This document shows, in pieces, positions 10,090 through 19,636 of a stretch of DNA of 64,000 nt. How positions within the stretch are numbered: position 1 is the first letter of the stretch; each line of letters begins with the position of its first letter. Made by a program: the position numbers and the translations under genes. Origin of the DNA: Lysobacteraceae bacterium (GTDB lineage: Bacteria; Pseudomonadota; Gammaproteobacteria; Nitrococcales; AK92); assembly GCA_012523465.1 (NCBI GenBank), contig JAAYIK010000003.1, positions 1 through 64,000 of the forward strand. The letters are read 5' to 3'. The notes under the pieces are model-generated. The model saw only the letters and a program-made list of their open reading frames with translations. It did not search any database and was not told the origin of the DNA.

Positions 10090-11304
10090 CTATAACCGAA
10101 AGCGCTGATCGGCGAGAGAAAATCCTCGCAACGGCGCAGCGAAATCGCGCCCGAAGGCCATAACCTTGAAGCGCTCGCCCATCTCCCCCGGCAAGGTCAG
10201 GGTCTTGACCTGCTGAGCCAGCAGCAGGCTCTCCCGCGATCCCGGCTCGGTCATCGCCTCCTGCAACAAATCGAGCAAGCCGGCCCCGAGCAGGAACTGC
10301 CCCTGTGGCGCGAACCCGAGCAGCTCCAGCCCGGCCGCGGTACCGGCATCGGCCACTGCTGTGAAGTCGACGAACGCCGTGATGTCCTGCAGCCCCGGCA
10401 GGATGAGCGGATCGGAATGCGCCCGGTGCCGGTAATGGCAGATCAAGGTACCCATGTGGCGCTGCGGATGGTAGTACTCGGCACGAGGATAGCCGTAGTC
10501 GATGAACAGCATGACGCCCCGCCGCAGCACCTCCGCCAGGCTGGCCAGCCACGGCTCGAGCCGCGGGCAGTACTCGGAGGTGTAGCCGTCCGGCAGCGGC
10601 CCGCCCAGATCCTCCTGGATCCGCGCCACCGCCCGTTGCAGCGGCTCTGGCGCCGGCCGCTCGATCCAGACCAAGCGACCATCCTCCTGCCCCACCGCCA
10701 GCTCCAGGACCTCCCCCGCCCGGATCCTGAAGAGCTGCACAGGCAAGGCATCCAGCACTTCGTTGGCCAGCACCATCCCTTCGAACGGCTGCTCCGGCAG
10801 ACGATCCAGCCATTCGATGCGCGGCAGCAGCTCCGGCACCCTGCGCTGCAGGGTTTCCTGCTGCTGCGCGCGCAGGCTGCCGCTCAGCTCCAGGATCAAG
10901 TACTTGCTCGGCAGCCGTTCCAGCGTCGCAAGCTCCGCCAGCAGCTCGGCCGCCATCTCGCCGGTGCCAGCGCCCAGCTCCAGGATCACCGGCTGCGCCA
11001 TCGCCTCCAGGCAGTCGGCGCATTGCCGGGCCAGCGTGCGCGAGAACAGCGGCGACAGCAGCGGCGCGGTGACGAAGTCGCCCCCCTTGCCGAAGCGCGC
11101 GCTGCCGCCACTGTAGTAGCCGAGCCCCGGCTCGTACAGCGCCATCCGCATGTATTCATCGAAGCCGATGGCACCGCCGGCGGCGGCGATGGCAGCCATG
11201 ATGCGCTCCACCAGCTGCAGGCTGCTCTCCACGGCGGCCTCGTCCGGCAATGGCCAGTCGCGGCGTATCTGCTCGATCAGCATGCGCGCGCGCGGCGTGC
11301 TCAC
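10090..11304 (-). CDS. SAM-dependent methyltransferase, MidA/NDUFAF7 (DUF185) family
   Basis: 404 residues from the GTG at 11304, which overlaps the folK stop (GTGA); an ATG seven codons later is the alternative. Motifs include FDEYMRMALYEPGLGYY, typical of the family N-terminus, the SAM loop ELGAGTGEMA, and LANEVLDALP. Eukaryotic NDUFAF7 methylates an arginine of a complex I subunit; the bacterial substrate is not established. Finding this family and an NDUFA9-like protein 5 kb apart is notable, but the window has no respiratory complex I genes. It appears co-transcribed with folB-folK. Confidence 0.88.
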   Translation of the reverse strand: MSTPRARMLIEQIRRDWPLPDEAAVESSLQLVERIMAAIAAAGGAIGFDEYMRMALYEPGLGYYSGGSARFGKGGDFVTAPLLSPLFSRTLARQCADCLEAMAQPVILELGAGTGEMAAELLAELATLERLPSKYLILELSGSLRAQQQETLQRRVPELLPRIEWLDRLPEQPFEGMVLANEVLDALPVQLFRIRAGEVLELAVGQEDGRLVWIERPAPEPLQRAVARIQEDLGGPLPDGYTSEYCPRLEPWLASLAEVLRRGVMLFIDYGYPRAEYYHPQRHMGTLICHYRHRAHSDPLILPGLQDITAFVDFTAVADAGTAAGLELLGFAPQGQFLLGAGLLDLLQEAMTEPGSRESLLLAQQVKTLTLPGEMGERFKVMAFGRDFAAPLRGFSLADQRFRL

Positions 11305-11777
11305 CACAGCTGCACCTCCACCGGTCTGAGCGGCTGGCCATGGGCGGGGAAAGCGGCCCACATGTCGGCGAAGCGCTGTCTCGTGACCGGGTGGCGTTGC
11401 TCGGGCGCCAGCTCCGCGAGCGGCCGCAGCACGAACGCATAGCGCTCGATGTCCGCGCGCGGCAGCCGCAAGCCGTCCTCGTCGAGGACCAGGTCGTCGT
11501 ACAGCAGAAGATCCAAATCCAGCCCCCGCGGCGTCCGCGTTTGGGAAAGCTCCTGCTCCAGCGCTTTCAAGGTCGCAACCAGCGCGCGCGGCGGGTCGGC
11601 AGCGTCGAAGCCCACCACCAGATTGAGGAAATCCGGGCCCTCGAAGCCGACCGGCGCACTGGCGTAAATGGTCGAGCAGCGCAGTGCGCCGAAGCGCTGA
11701 CGCAACGCCTGCACCGCCAGGCGCAGATGGCGCTCCGGCTCACTGTTGCTGCCGATGCCGACGAACACCCGCGCCAT
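11301..11777 (-). CDS. folK: 2-amino-4-hydroxy-6-hydroxymethyldihydropteridine pyrophosphokinase
   Basis: 158 residues starting MARVFVGIGSNSEPE. HPPK signatures are the GSN loop and RTPRGLDLDLLLYDD, which supplies the two Mg-binding Asp residues. It pyrophosphorylates the pterin ahead of dihydropteroate synthase. The ATG shares one base with the folB stop (TAATG), and its own stop overlaps the next gene, so folB-folK-methyltransferase form a tight translationally coupled set. Confidence 0.94.
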   Translation of the reverse strand: MARVFVGIGSNSEPERHLRLAVQALRQRFGALRCSTIYASAPVGFEGPDFLNLVVGFDAADPPRALVATLKALEQELSQTRTPRGLDLDLLLYDDLVLDEDGLRLPRADIERYAFVLRPLAELAPEQRHPVTRQRFADMWAAFPAHGQPLRPVEVQLW

Positions 11778-12127
11778 TAGCGCCTCCGCTCGAGATGCAC
11801 CCCTACCGCTGCGCAGTCGCGGATGGCGCCCGGCTTGGACACCGTCAGCCGCAGCCAATCGGCCGGGAACTCCGTCAGCACCATTTCGGCGACCCGCTCC
11901 GCCAAGGTCTCCACCAGCCGAAACTCGCTCGACTCGACGAACTCCCGCACCCGCACCGCAACCGCATAGTAGTCCAGCGCCTTGGCGATGTCGTCGCTAG
12001 CTGCGGCTGCCGCCACATTCGTGCCGAGCTCGAGATCAAGCAGCAGCGTCTGCCGAATGCGCCGCTCCCACTGATAGACGCCGATGACCGTGTCGACCTT
12101 GAGGCCTCGCAGAAAAACGTAATCCAT
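11777..12127 (-). CDS. folB: Dihydroneopterin aldolase
   Basis: 116 residues from MDYVFLRGLKVDTVIGVYQWE, a family-typical start and length. Cleaves 7,8-dihydroneopterin to 6-hydroxymethyl-dihydropterin and glycolaldehyde. The TLAERVAEMVL segment and C-terminal LTVSKPGAI (catalytic Lys region) are visible. It is divergent from plsY, an arrangement shared with Pseudomonas. A minus-strand TATAGT at 12173-12168 could be its -10 element, without a good -35. Confidence 0.94.
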   Translation of the reverse strand: MDYVFLRGLKVDTVIGVYQWERRIRQTLLLDLELGTNVAAAAASDDIAKALDYYAVAVRVREFVESSEFRLVETLAERVAEMVLTEFPADWLRLTVSKPGAIRDCAAVGVHLERRR

Positions 12128-12274
12128 GATCGCTCCAATCAATGCGGCCCGACCGCAGGTGTGGCGGACTATAGCAAAGCCGGGCCGGCGCCCACGAGTT
12201 GAGCCCCGCCGACAGGACGCGGATTGCTTTTCGCCCCCTTGACCGCGGCCCTGCCAGCCAGTCCAATAGCGCCC

Positions 12275-12865
12275 ATGAGCACCTTCGTCCTTACCCTGCT
12301 TGGCTATTTGTTCGGCTCGGTTTCCGCGGCCATCATCGTCTGCCGTCTGATGCGCCTGCCGGATCCGCGCACCGAGGGCTCCGGCAACCCCGGCGCCACC
12401 AACGTGCTGCGCGTCGGCGGCAAGAAGGCAGCCGCCCTCACGCTGCTGGGCGACCTGCTGAAAGGCACCATACCGCTGTTGATCGCGCGGGCCATCGAGC
12501 CTGAGCCGCTCACCCTCGCCCTGGTCGGCATGGCTGCCTTCTTCGGCCATCTTTACCCGATCTTCTTCGGTTTCAAGGGAGGCAAAGGGGTCGCCACCGG
12601 GCTGGGCGTACTGCTGGGCTGGCACTGGGCGGCCTTTGTGGCGACGGCGCTGACCTGGCTGATCGTGGCCCGCGTCGGCAAGATCTCCTCGCTGGCGGCG
12701 CTCACCGCCTTTCTGCTGGCTCCGCTCTATGTCTGGTTCTCCACCGGCTCCACGGAGCTGATCGGGGCCACCGTCGTCCTTACCATCGTCACCTACTGGC
12801 GGCATCGCAGCAACATCAGCAAGCTGCTGGCCGGCACGGAAAGCCGCATCGGCGAAAAGAACTGA
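12275..12865 (+). CDS. plsY: Glycerol-3-phosphate acyltransferase PlsY
   Basis: 196 residues from MSTFVLTLLGYLFGSVS; an upstream in-frame Met would add an atypical extension. This integral membrane protein of several helices has the conserved motifs EGSGNPGATN, GFKGGKGVAT and a C-terminal RHRSNISKLLAGTE. It transfers acyl groups from acyl-phosphate to glycerol-3-phosphate, the first membrane step of phospholipid synthesis. It converges with tsaD 14 nt away. Confidence 0.95.
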   Translation: MSTFVLTLLGYLFGSVSAAIIVCRLMRLPDPRTEGSGNPGATNVLRVGGKKAAALTLLGDLLKGTIPLLIARAIEPEPLTLALVGMAAFFGHLYPIFFGFKGGKGVATGLGVLLGWHWAAFVATALTWLIVARVGKISSLAALTAFLLAPLYVWFSTGSTELIGATVVLTIVTYWRHRSNISKLLAGTESRIGEKN

Positions 12866-12879
12866 CCGTTGCAGGCAAC

Positions 12880-13899
12880 TCAGGCGCCGCCGCCCGGCTC
12901 GCGCAGCTGCTCCAGCGGCCAGCGCGCGGTCGGCGAGAAGTCCAGCCCGCTGCGCTCGCCGGCCCGCAGCCGGCAAAAGCCAGCGTAGGCGACCATGGCG
13001 CCGTTGTCGGTGCACAGCTCGAGGCGCGGATAGTACACCGCGGCGCCCAGCGACTGCGCCTCCTGCCGCAGCCGCTCCCGCAGCGCCTTGTTGGCGCCCA
13101 CACCGCCGGCCACGACCAAGCGCCGAATCCCGGTCTGCTCCAGCGCCCGGCGGCACTTGATGGCCAGCGTATCCACCACCGCATCCTGGAAGGCGCGCGC
13201 GATGTCGGCCCGCGCCTCTCGATCGTGGGCGCGGATGGTGTTGAGGGCATAGGTCTTGAGGCCGCTGAAGCTGAAATCCAGGCCAGGCCGGTCGGTCATG
13301 GGACGGGGGAACTGGAAGCGGCCAGGGTCACCCTGGGCGGCCAAGGCCTCCAGCGCCGGCCCGCCGGGGTATGGCAATTCGAGCAGCTTGGCGGTCTTGT
13401 CGAAGGCCTCGCCGGCAGCATCGTCCAGCGACTCTCCCAGCAGCCGGTAGCGGCCGATGCCGGCCACCTGCACCAGCATGGTATGGCCGCCCGAGACCAA
13501 CAAGGCGACGAAGGGAAACTCCGGCGCCGGCTGGTCCAGCATGGGTGCCAGCAGGTGCGCCTCCATGTGGTGCACGCCGACGGCCGGGATCTGCAGCGTC
13601 CAAGCCAGGCTGCGGGCTAAAGCGGCCCCCACCATGAGCGCGCCGATCAAGCCGGGACCGCGGGTATAGGCTACCCCGTCCAGCTCATGGCGCTGCATAC
13701 CGGCATCCTCTAGCACGGCGTCCACCAGCGGCAGTAGCCGCCGCACATGGTCGCGGGAAGCCAGTTCCGGCACCACGCCGCCATAACGGGCGTGCAGCGC
13801 GATCTGGCTGTGCACCCGATGTGCCAGCAGTCCGCCGGGCTCGCCATAGATGGCCACGCCGGTCTCGTCGCAGGAGGTCTCTATGCCCAGTACTCGCAC
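12880..13899 (-). CDS. tsaD: tRNA N6-threonylcarbamoyladenosine transferase TsaD
   Basis: 339 residues, the usual length, starting [14 protein letters not shown]. Metal-binding His residues occur in GVHHMEAHL, and the ASKHA-type loops VSGGHTM and [12 protein letters not shown] are present. TsaD, with TsaB and TsaE, transfers threonylcarbamoyl to A37 of ANN-decoding tRNAs. It is divergent from rpsU, the conserved tsaD/rpsU arrangement. Confidence 0.97.
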   Translation of the reverse strand: MRVLGIETSCDETGVAIYGEPGGLLAHRVHSQIALHARYGGVVPELASRDHVRRLLPLVDAVLEDAGMQRHELDGVAYTRGPGLIGALMVGAALARSLAWTLQIPAVGVHHMEAHLLAPMLDQPAPEFPFVALLVSGGHTMLVQVAGIGRYRLLGESLDDAAGEAFDKTAKLLELPYPGGPALEALAAQGDPGRFQFPRPMTDRPGLDFSFSGLKTYALNTIRAHDREARADIARAFQDAVVDTLAIKCRRALEQTGIRRLVVAGGVGANKALRERLRQEAQSLGAAVYYPRLELCTDNGAMVAYAGFCRLRAGERSGLDFSPTARWPLEQLREPGGGA

Positions 13900-13919
13900 G
13901 CTGCAACTAGCTCCTGATT

Positions 13920-13948
13920 TTGCAATTGTCTCTCGGGCCGCTTAGAAT
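13920..13948 (+). promoter_or_regulatory. Sigma-70 promoter of rpsU-dnaG operon
   Basis: A -35 TTGCAA (13920-13925), 17-bp spacer and -10 TAGAAT (13943-13948) lie 79 bp before the rpsU start. The expected transcript start is near 13955. Confidence 0.75.
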
Positions 13949-14026
13949 ACGGCGCCCGCCGAAAGTTTTGTTCGGCAACGGATTCGTCATCAAAGCCCAT
14001 TCAAGTCAAAGGAAGTGTGATTTTAC

Positions 14027-14242
14027 ATGCCCAGCGTTAAGGTACGGGAAAACGAGCCGTTCGAGGTCGCTCTGCGTCGCTTCAAGCGTTCTTGCGAGAA
14101 GGCCGGCGTTCTCTCCGAGGTTCGCCGCCGCGAGTATTACGAAAAGCCGACCCAGGAGCGCAAGCGCAAGGCTGCCGCCGCCATCAAGCGTCACCTCAAG
14201 CGCCTTGCCCGCGAACAGGCTCGCCGCACTCGCCTGTACTGA
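14027..14242 (+). CDS. rpsU: 30S ribosomal protein S21
   Basis: 71 residues, [20 protein letters not shown], strongly basic, with the family's [15 protein letters not shown] segment. First gene of the macromolecular synthesis operon that joins translation (S21), replication (DnaG) and transcription (RpoD). AGGAAG precedes the ATG. The downstream yqeY-like gene starts 24 nt after its stop. Confidence 0.98.
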   Translation: MPSVKVRENEPFEVALRRFKRSCEKAGVLSEVRRREYYEKPTQERKRKAAAAIKRHLKRLAREQARRTRLY

Positions 14243-14266
14243 GACTGAGCCTGGGGCTTTCGCTCG

Positions 14267-14716
14267 ATGAGCGAACTCAAGGCCAAAATCAACGAGTCTG
14301 TCAAAGCCGCCATGCGTGCCGGCGACAAGGCGCGCCTCGGCACGCTGCGGCTGATCTCTGCCGCGCTCAAGCAGCGCGAGATCGACGAGCGGATCGAGCT
14401 GACCGATGCCGACGTCCTGGAAATCCTCTCCAGGATGGTCAAGCAGCGGCGCGAGTCGATCAGTCACTACGAGCAAGCCGGTCGTCACGAGCTGGCGGCT
14501 CGCGAGCAAGCGGAAATCGACATCATCAGCGAGTTCCTGCCCGAGCCACTGAGCGCGGCGGAGCTCGATGCCCTCATCGATCAGGCGATCGCCGACACTG
14601 GCGCCGCCAGCATGCGCGACATGGGCAAGGTGATGGGCCACCTGCGCCCCAGGATCCAGGGACGCGCCGATCCCGCAGTGGTCAGCGCCCGCGTCAAGCA
14701 GCGCCTGAGCGGCTGA
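14267..14716 (+). CDS. GatB/YqeY domain-containing protein
   Basis: 149 residues of the YqeY family, related to the C-terminal tRNA-binding tail of GatB/GatE. Visible are KAAMRAGDKARLGTLRL, the ILSRMVKQRRES segment and the C-terminal DMGKVMGHLRPRIQGRADP. The molecular role is unclear; a tRNA or amidotransferase link is inferred from the domain. Its place between rpsU and dnaG is common in proteobacteria. Confidence 0.92.
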   Translation: MSELKAKINESVKAAMRAGDKARLGTLRLISAALKQREIDERIELTDADVLEILSRMVKQRRESISHYEQAGRHELAAREQAEIDIISEFLPEPLSAAELDALIDQAIADTGAASMRDMGKVMGHLRPRIQGRADPAVVSARVKQRLSG

Positions 14717-14836
14717 GCTGCGCCGCCCGCTCCGTCGGGCCATTCCTGGCACCGGCCTCACAGGCTGCCTGCCGCGTGTAGGCTATGCTGGTAGCTGCCG
14801 CAGCCGGCGGCGGACATCGACAATAACGCGCACGGT

Positions 14837-16594
14837 ATGGCTGGCCGCATTCCCGACCAATTCATCGATGAGCTCATGCACCGGGTCGACATCGTCGACA
14901 TCATCGGCGAGCGACTCGAGCTGCGGCGGGTCGGCAGCAACCTTCATGCGCGCTGTCCGTTTCACGCGGAAAAGACGCCGTCCTTCACCGTCAGCCCGAG
15001 CAAGCAGTTCTATCACTGCTTCGGCTGCGGCGCACACGGCACCGCCATCCGCTTCCTCATGGAATACGACCGGATGGATTTCCGGGAAGCGGTGGAATAC
15101 CTCGCCCAGCGGGTCGGAATGGAGCTGCCCAGGACGGCGCAGGATACCGCCGGGCAGCGGCTGGAGCTGCTCTACGAAGTACTGAAGCGGGCCATGCAGC
15201 AGTTTCAGCACTGGCTGCGCCAGCACCCCGAGCGGAACCTGGCGGTGGACTATCTACGCCAGCGCGGCGTGAGCGGGGAAATCGCCGCCGAGTACGGACT
15301 GGGCTTCGCTCCCGGCGGCGGCAGCAATCTGCTGCGGGCCCTGCGTAACGAGCAGCTGCTGCTGGCCGCCGGTCTGGCCGCGCGCAGCGAACGCGGCCTT
15401 TATGACCGCTTCCGGCAGCGCATCATGTTTCCCATCCGCGACCGCCGCGGCCGAGTATTGGGTTTTGGCGGCCGGGTGCTGGGAGACGGCCAGCCCAAGT
15501 ATTTGAACTCGCCCGAGACAGCCGTGTTTCACAAGGGCCGGGAACTCTACGGGCTGTACGAGTGTCTGCGGATGGATCCGCGGCCGAAACGGCTGATCGT
15601 GGTCGAAGGCTACATGGACGTGGTAGCTCTCGCCCAGTTCGGCCTGCGCGAGGCAGTCGCCACGCTGGGCACGGCCACCTCGACGCGCCAAGTGGAGCGC
15701 CTGTTCCAGCACACGTCCACCGTGGTGTTCTGCTTCGATGGCGACCAAGCCGGCCGGCAAGCGGCCTGGCGCGCCCTGGAAGCTGCCCTGCCCGCCATGC
15801 GGGATGGCCGGCAGGCCTTTTTCCTGTTCCTGCAGGAAGGCCACGACCCGGACTCGCTGATCCGGAGCGAAGGCGTCGCCGCCTTCGAGCAACGGCTGCA
15901 GCAGGCGCAGCCGCTGTCGCAAGTATTCTTTGCGCAAGTCGCCGAGGACATCGACATCAGCAGCGTGGACGGCCGTGCCCGGCTGGTCGAGCGGGCCATG
16001 CCAGGGCTGCGGCGGCTGCCGCCTGGCATTTTTCGCGGCATGATGCTTGAGCAGCTGGCCGAGTTGGCCAAGGTGCACGTCGCCCGCCTGGAAGCCATGC
16101 TGGAGGACGGCACCCCCCCGAGGCCGGCGTTAGCGCCCGCGGCGCGGCCAGCCGCGCAGGGGCTAACCCGCCGGCCGATCAGGCTTGCCATCGCCCTGCT
16201 GCTGCAGCGGCCGCAGCTTGCCAAGCTGGTCACGAATCCGCAGCGCCTGGCGGAACTGAATGTGCCCGGCATGGATCTATTTATCGACATGGTCAGGCTC
16301 GCCGGCGCCGAGCCGAGCCTGAACACGGCAGGAATTCTTGAGCGCTTCAGGGACAGCCCTCATGCAGCAGCGCTCGGGAAGCTGGCCGCCTGGGAGCATG
16401 CCGTTCCCGACGAAGGCATGGAGGCCGAGTTCAAGGGCGCGCTTGCATGGATGGAAAGATTGCTAGACGAGAAACGCCTGCAATACTTGGATGAAAGGCT
16501 ACGGCAAGGCGACTTGTCGGAAGCCGAACTGCGGGAATGGCAGGAACTGCTCAGGCGACGGCATACCGCCCCGTCCGGGGCTAACACATTGTAA
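14837..16594 (+). CDS. dnaG: DNA primase
   Basis: 585 residues. The N-terminal CHC2 zinc-binding domain (about residues 38-66) shows CPFHAEKTPSF and FGCGAHG. The TOPRIM catalytic core (about 255-345) has VVEGYMDVVAL and FDGDQAG. The C-terminal part is the DnaB-interacting region. It makes RNA primers for replication. The stop codon overlaps the -35 element of the rpoD promoter. Confidence 0.98.
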   Translation: MAGRIPDQFIDELMHRVDIVDIIGERLELRRVGSNLHARCPFHAEKTPSFTVSPSKQFYHCFGCGAHGTAIRFLMEYDRMDFREAVEYLAQRVGMELPRTAQDTAGQRLELLYEVLKRAMQQFQHWLRQHPERNLAVDYLRQRGVSGEIAAEYGLGFAPGGGSNLLRALRNEQLLLAAGLAARSERGLYDRFRQRIMFPIRDRRGRVLGFGGRVLGDGQPKYLNSPETAVFHKGRELYGLYECLRMDPRPKRLIVVEGYMDVVALAQFGLREAVATLGTATSTRQVERLFQHTSTVVFCFDGDQAGRQAAWRALEAALPAMRDGRQAFFLFLQEGHDPDSLIRSEGVAAFEQRLQQAQPLSQVFFAQVAEDIDISSVDGRARLVERAMPGLRRLPPGIFRGMMLEQLAELAKVHVARLEAMLEDGTPPRPALAPAARPAAQGLTRRPIRLAIALLLQRPQLAKLVTNPQRLAELNVPGMDLFIDMVRLAGAEPSLNTAGILERFRDSPHAAALGKLAAWEHAVPDEGMEAEFKGALAWMERLLDEKRLQYLDERLRQGDLSEAELREWQELLRRRHTAPSGANTL

Positions 16595-16616
16595 GGCCGC
16601 AATTCAGCGCTATAAT
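16589..16616 (+). promoter_or_regulatory. rpoD proximal promoter, -35 overlapping the dnaG stop
   Basis: TTGTAA (16589-16594, including the dnaG TAA), 16-bp spacer, consensus TATAAT (16611-16616), then a GC-rich discriminator GCGCGGT. Such discriminators are typical of promoters inhibited by ppGpp/DksA; that control is inferred. The 15-mer 16609-16623 recurs in the tRNA promoter at 19109-19123. Confidence 0.78.
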
Positions 16617-16666
16617 GCGCGGTTCGTTTTGCGCCACCAACTCACAGCAGCGGTATCCGACTTGTT

Positions 16667-18505
16667 ATGACAGATCAACAGTCACAAATCAAGGATCTCA
16701 TCGCCAAAGGGAAGGAGCAAGGCTACCTGACCTACGCCGAGGTCAACGATCATCTGCCTGATGACATCGTCGATCCCGAGCAGATCGAGGATATCATCAG
16801 CATGATCAACGACATGGGCATTCCCGTCCATGAGGTCGCGCCGGATCCGGATACTCTGTTGCTGACCGATGCCGCCGCCACGGCCGACGACGAGGAAGCC
16901 GAAGAAGCCGCCGCCGCCCTAGCCGCCGTGGACTCCGAGTTCGGCCGCACCACTGACCCGGTCCGCATGTACATGCGGGAGATGGGCACGGTGGAGCTGC
17001 TGACCCGGGAAGGCGAGATCGAACTCGCCAAGCGCATCGAGGAAGGACTGGACCAGGCGCTGTCCGCCGTTTCCGCCTACCCGGCCTCGGTCGCCATCCT
17101 GCTGGATGCCTACAACAAATTCACCGAAGGCGAAGGCCGCCTGACCGACATCATCTCCGGCTTCCGCGATAACAACATGGAAGCCGCGATGCCGGAGGAA
17201 AGCCTGGAGTCCGAGCTGCTGGCTGAGGATGACGACATCCCGGCCGACGACGAGGACGAGGACCTCGATGACGAGGATGCGGCGCCGCCGACCGACACCG
17301 GCCCGGACCCAGCCATTGCCGCCGAGATGTTCGAGCGCCTGAAGACCCTCCACCAGAACATGGAGGAGGCGCTGGCGGCCGAAGACCAGGAACGCATCAA
17401 GACGGTGCGCGAAGAAATCAGCAACATGTTCCTGGCCTTCAAGTTCAATCCCAAGATCGTCGACGAGATGGTCGCCAATCTGCGGGCCGACATCGACCGG
17501 ATCCGCAGCAATGAACGCGACATCATGCGCGCCTGCGTGCGCAAGGCCGGCATGCCGCGCAAGGTGTTCCTGGAGAGCTTCCCGGGCCGCGAGACCGATC
17601 CCAACTGGGTGGACGAGCACGCCAACAGCGGTGCCGAGTATGCCGCCAAGCTGGCCGAGGTGGCCGACGAGATCCGGGCGGCCCAGGCCGAGCTGCGCAA
17701 GATCGAGCGTGCCAGCGGGCTGAGCATCAGCGAGATCAAGGAAATCAACCGCCGCATGTCCATCGGCGAGGCCAAGGCCATGCGTGCTAAGAAGGAAATG
17801 GTCGAGGCCAACCTGCGGCTGGTGATTTCCATCGCCAAGCGCTACACCAACCGCGGCCTGCAGTTCCTGGACCTGATCCAGGAAGGCAACATCGGCCTGA
17901 TGAAGGCGGTGGACAAGTTCGAGTACCGCCGCGGCTACAAGTTCTCCACCTACGCCACCTGGTGGATCCGGCAGGCTATCACGCGTTCCATCGCCGACCA
18001 GGCGCGGACCATCCGCATCCCGGTCCACATGATCGAAACCATCAACAAGCTCAATCGGGTGTCCCGGCAGATGCTGCAGGAGATGGGCCGCGAACCCACC
18101 CCGGAGGAGCTGGCCAAGCGCATGGACATGCCGGAAGACCGGGTCCGCAAGGTCCTCAAGATCGCTCGCGAGCCGATCTCCCTGGAGACCCCCATCGGCG
18201 ATGACGAGGATTCGCATCTCGGCGACTTCATCGAGGACGTCAATGCGATCTCGCCGGTGGATGCTGCCACCAGCGAAGGCCTGCGCGAGGCCATCCACGA
18301 GGTCCTGGCTGGTCTGACGCCGCGCGAAGCCAAAGTGCTGCGCATGCGCTTCGGCATCGACATGAACACCGACCACACCCTTGAGGAGGTCGGCAAGCAG
18401 TTCGACGTCACCCGCGAGCGCATCCGCCAGATCGAGGCGAAGGCGCTACGCAAGCTGCGTCATCCGTCCCGCTCGGATTCGCTGCGCAGCTTCCTGGAAG
18501 ACTAA
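16667..18505 (+). CDS. rpoD: RNA polymerase primary sigma factor RpoD (sigma-70)
   Basis: 612 residues, primary sigma architecture: region 1.1 at the N-terminus, an acidic non-conserved insert (about 190-215, with [12 protein letters not shown]), region 2 with [13 protein letters not shown] and regions 3 and 4 ending in the helix-turn-helix [20 protein letters not shown]. Directs RNA polymerase to housekeeping promoters, consistent with the consensus-like promoters seen in this window. Followed by a strong intrinsic terminator. Confidence 0.99.
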   Translation: MTDQQSQIKDLIAKGKEQGYLTYAEVNDHLPDDIVDPEQIEDIISMINDMGIPVHEVAPDPDTLLLTDAAATADDEEAEEAAAALAAVDSEFGRTTDPVRMYMREMGTVELLTREGEIELAKRIEEGLDQALSAVSAYPASVAILLDAYNKFTEGEGRLTDIISGFRDNNMEAAMPEESLESELLAEDDDIPADDEDEDLDDEDAAPPTDTGPDPAIAAEMFERLKTLHQNMEEALAAEDQERIKTVREEISNMFLAFKFNPKIVDEMVANLRADIDRIRSNERDIMRACVRKAGMPRKVFLESFPGRETDPNWVDEHANSGAEYAAKLAEVADEIRAAQAELRKIERASGLSISEIKEINRRMSIGEAKAMRAKKEMVEANLRLVISIAKRYTNRGLQFLDLIQEGNIGLMKAVDKFEYRRGYKFSTYATWWIRQAITRSIADQARTIRIPVHMIETINKLNRVSRQMLQEMGREPTPEELAKRMDMPEDRVRKVLKIAREPISLETPIGDDEDSHLGDFIEDVNAISPVDAATSEGLREAIHEVLAGLTPREAKVLRMRFGIDMNTDHTLEEVGKQFDVTRERIRQIEAKALRKLRHPSRSDSLRSFLED

Positions 18506-18519
18506 GCCTCTTGCCCCAC

Positions 18520-18551
18520 GAAGCCCCGGCTCCGTCCGGGGCTTCCGTTTT
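18520..18551 (+). terminator. Intrinsic terminator after rpoD
   Basis: Perfect 10-bp GC-rich stem (18520-18529 with 18536-18545), 6-nt loop, then CGTTTT. It lies 15 nt past the rpoD stop and closes the macromolecular synthesis operon. Confidence 0.87.
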
Positions 18552-18577
18552 CAGGCCCACTGGCACCGAATCGACAC

Positions 18578-19081
18578 ATGGACAAGCTGTTCATCTTCCT
18601 GCTGGGTGGTAAGCATCCGTGCGCCCGCATTGAGGTCCATGACATCGTCCCTGCCATCGCCAGGCATTACCGCGAGGCCTTTCCGCAACTGCTCCGGCAG
18701 TGGTTCGGCACCCCGGAAGGGGCCCACGTCGATGGCTGGTTCTGTCTCGACGGGCTCGAAGGATACCGCCTGGAGTTCTCCGCTGAGCCTCCCGCGTCCG
18801 ACGCGCCTCGCCTCTACCTGATCAACCTGGGCGGCTACCTGGCGCACGCGTTCGGCGAGCAGCACAAATACGTCCCCGTGGTCGCCCACGACGCCGCCGA
18901 GGCCAAGCGCAAAGGCAAGCAACAGGCGGAGCGCGAGTGGCTGTTGCCACATGCCGACGCAGTCATCGACGTCGACGACTGCCTGCTGATCGACCGGGTC
19001 GATGGCCGCCACATCCGGCTACGGCCGGGCGAGCACAGCCCCCCGAGCTGGACCAACCATTACGAGCTGCTGGACGGCTGA
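18578..19081 (+). CDS. DUF1543 domain-containing protein
   Basis: 167 residues beginning [22 protein letters not shown], the hallmark N-terminus of DUF1543 (LGG followed by an IExHD motif), with a second related segment in the C-terminal half ([13 protein letters not shown]). No catalytic residues are recognised and the biochemical role is unknown. It sits alone between the rpoD terminator and a tRNA promoter. Confidence 0.85.
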   Translation: MDKLFIFLLGGKHPCARIEVHDIVPAIARHYREAFPQLLRQWFGTPEGAHVDGWFCLDGLEGYRLEFSAEPPASDAPRLYLINLGGYLAHAFGEQHKYVPVVAHDAAEAKRKGKQQAEREWLLPHADAVIDVDDCLLIDRVDGRHIRLRPGEHSPPSWTNHYELLDG

Positions 19082-19087
19082 GGCGCA

Positions 19088-19116
19088 TTGGCTCCACCTG
19101 GCGGCGCCGCTATAAT
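19088..19116 (+). promoter_or_regulatory. Sigma-70 promoter of the CAT tRNA gene
   Basis: TTGGCT (19088-19093), 17-bp spacer, consensus TATAAT (19111-19116) and GC-rich discriminator, 79 bp before the tRNA. The -35 begins 7 bp after the DUF1543 stop. Confidence 0.78.
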
Positions 19117-19194
19117 GCGCGGTGCTCGGCAAGGGAGCGCTTGTCAGGACAGCCCCACGCAAGCCGCCGCTCCCGCTCGGCATGATCTCGCGAT

Positions 19195-19270
19195 GGGCCT
19201 ATAGCTCAACGGTTAGAGCAGAGGACTCATAATCCTTTGGTTCCAGGTTCGAATCCTGGTGGGCCCACCA
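19195..19270 (+). tRNA. tRNA with CAT anticodon, probably tRNA-Ile2 (lysidine-modified)
   Basis: 76 nt with encoded CCA. The acceptor stem pairs 19195-19201 with the bases before ACCA (one G-U); the anticodon stem-loop spans 19221-19237 with CAT at 19228-19230; the T-arm has GTTCGAAT. The short D-loop (one base less than elongator tRNA-Met) and the sequence around the anticodon resemble E. coli ileX, so AUA-decoding tRNA-Ile2 modified by TilS is favoured. Elongator tRNA-Met is the alternative. Confidence 0.9.
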
Positions 19271-19599
19271 ATCTAAGCCGCTAGCCAACCACCAAGGCCA
19301 AGCGCCACCAGAGCCGGCAGGCTCTGGTCGCAACCTTTCCTCAATGGCTCCCTCGCTGCATAACCCAAAAGCTCGCGAACCTTGCTGACTTGACCCATCG
19401 GTTCGGCAATAGCGGGAGCCCATCGCGCCATCGCATGACAGCATTGCCGCGCTGACGACAGTGCGTGAGAGCCTGGCATGCAGACCGGCACGGCCTTGGG
19501 AGCGCCCCGAGCCGCCGGCCGCAGCGGCCATTCCTGGCAAGCACGCGCTTCAGCGATCACGCCAGACCCCTCCGGTGACGTTGGGTTGGCCGCCCCTCT

Positions 19600-19636
19600 G
19601 TTATCCACATTTTCCGTGGACAAGCTTGTGGATAAC
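19600..19636. promoter_or_regulatory. Inverted pair of consensus DnaA boxes
   Basis: TTATCCACA (19601-19609) and its exact reverse complement TGTGGATAA (19627-19635) face each other; with one flanking base the arms are 10 bp around a 17-bp spacer. Both match the strict DnaA-box consensus. This could be a DnaA-binding or titration site, or part of an origin-like region. No dnaA, AT-rich unwinding element or further consensus boxes were seen nearby. Confidence 0.55.

Noticed and set aside
4872-11304. Respiratory complex I assembly cluster (NDUFA9-like plus NDUFAF7-like)
   Set aside because: The two genes are 4 kb apart on opposite strands among tRNA and folate genes, with no nuo genes in the window.
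12128-13156. Long N-terminal extension of the folB frame
   Set aside because: Runs through plsY and tsaD in the wrong frame; FolB homologues start at MDYVFLRGLKV.
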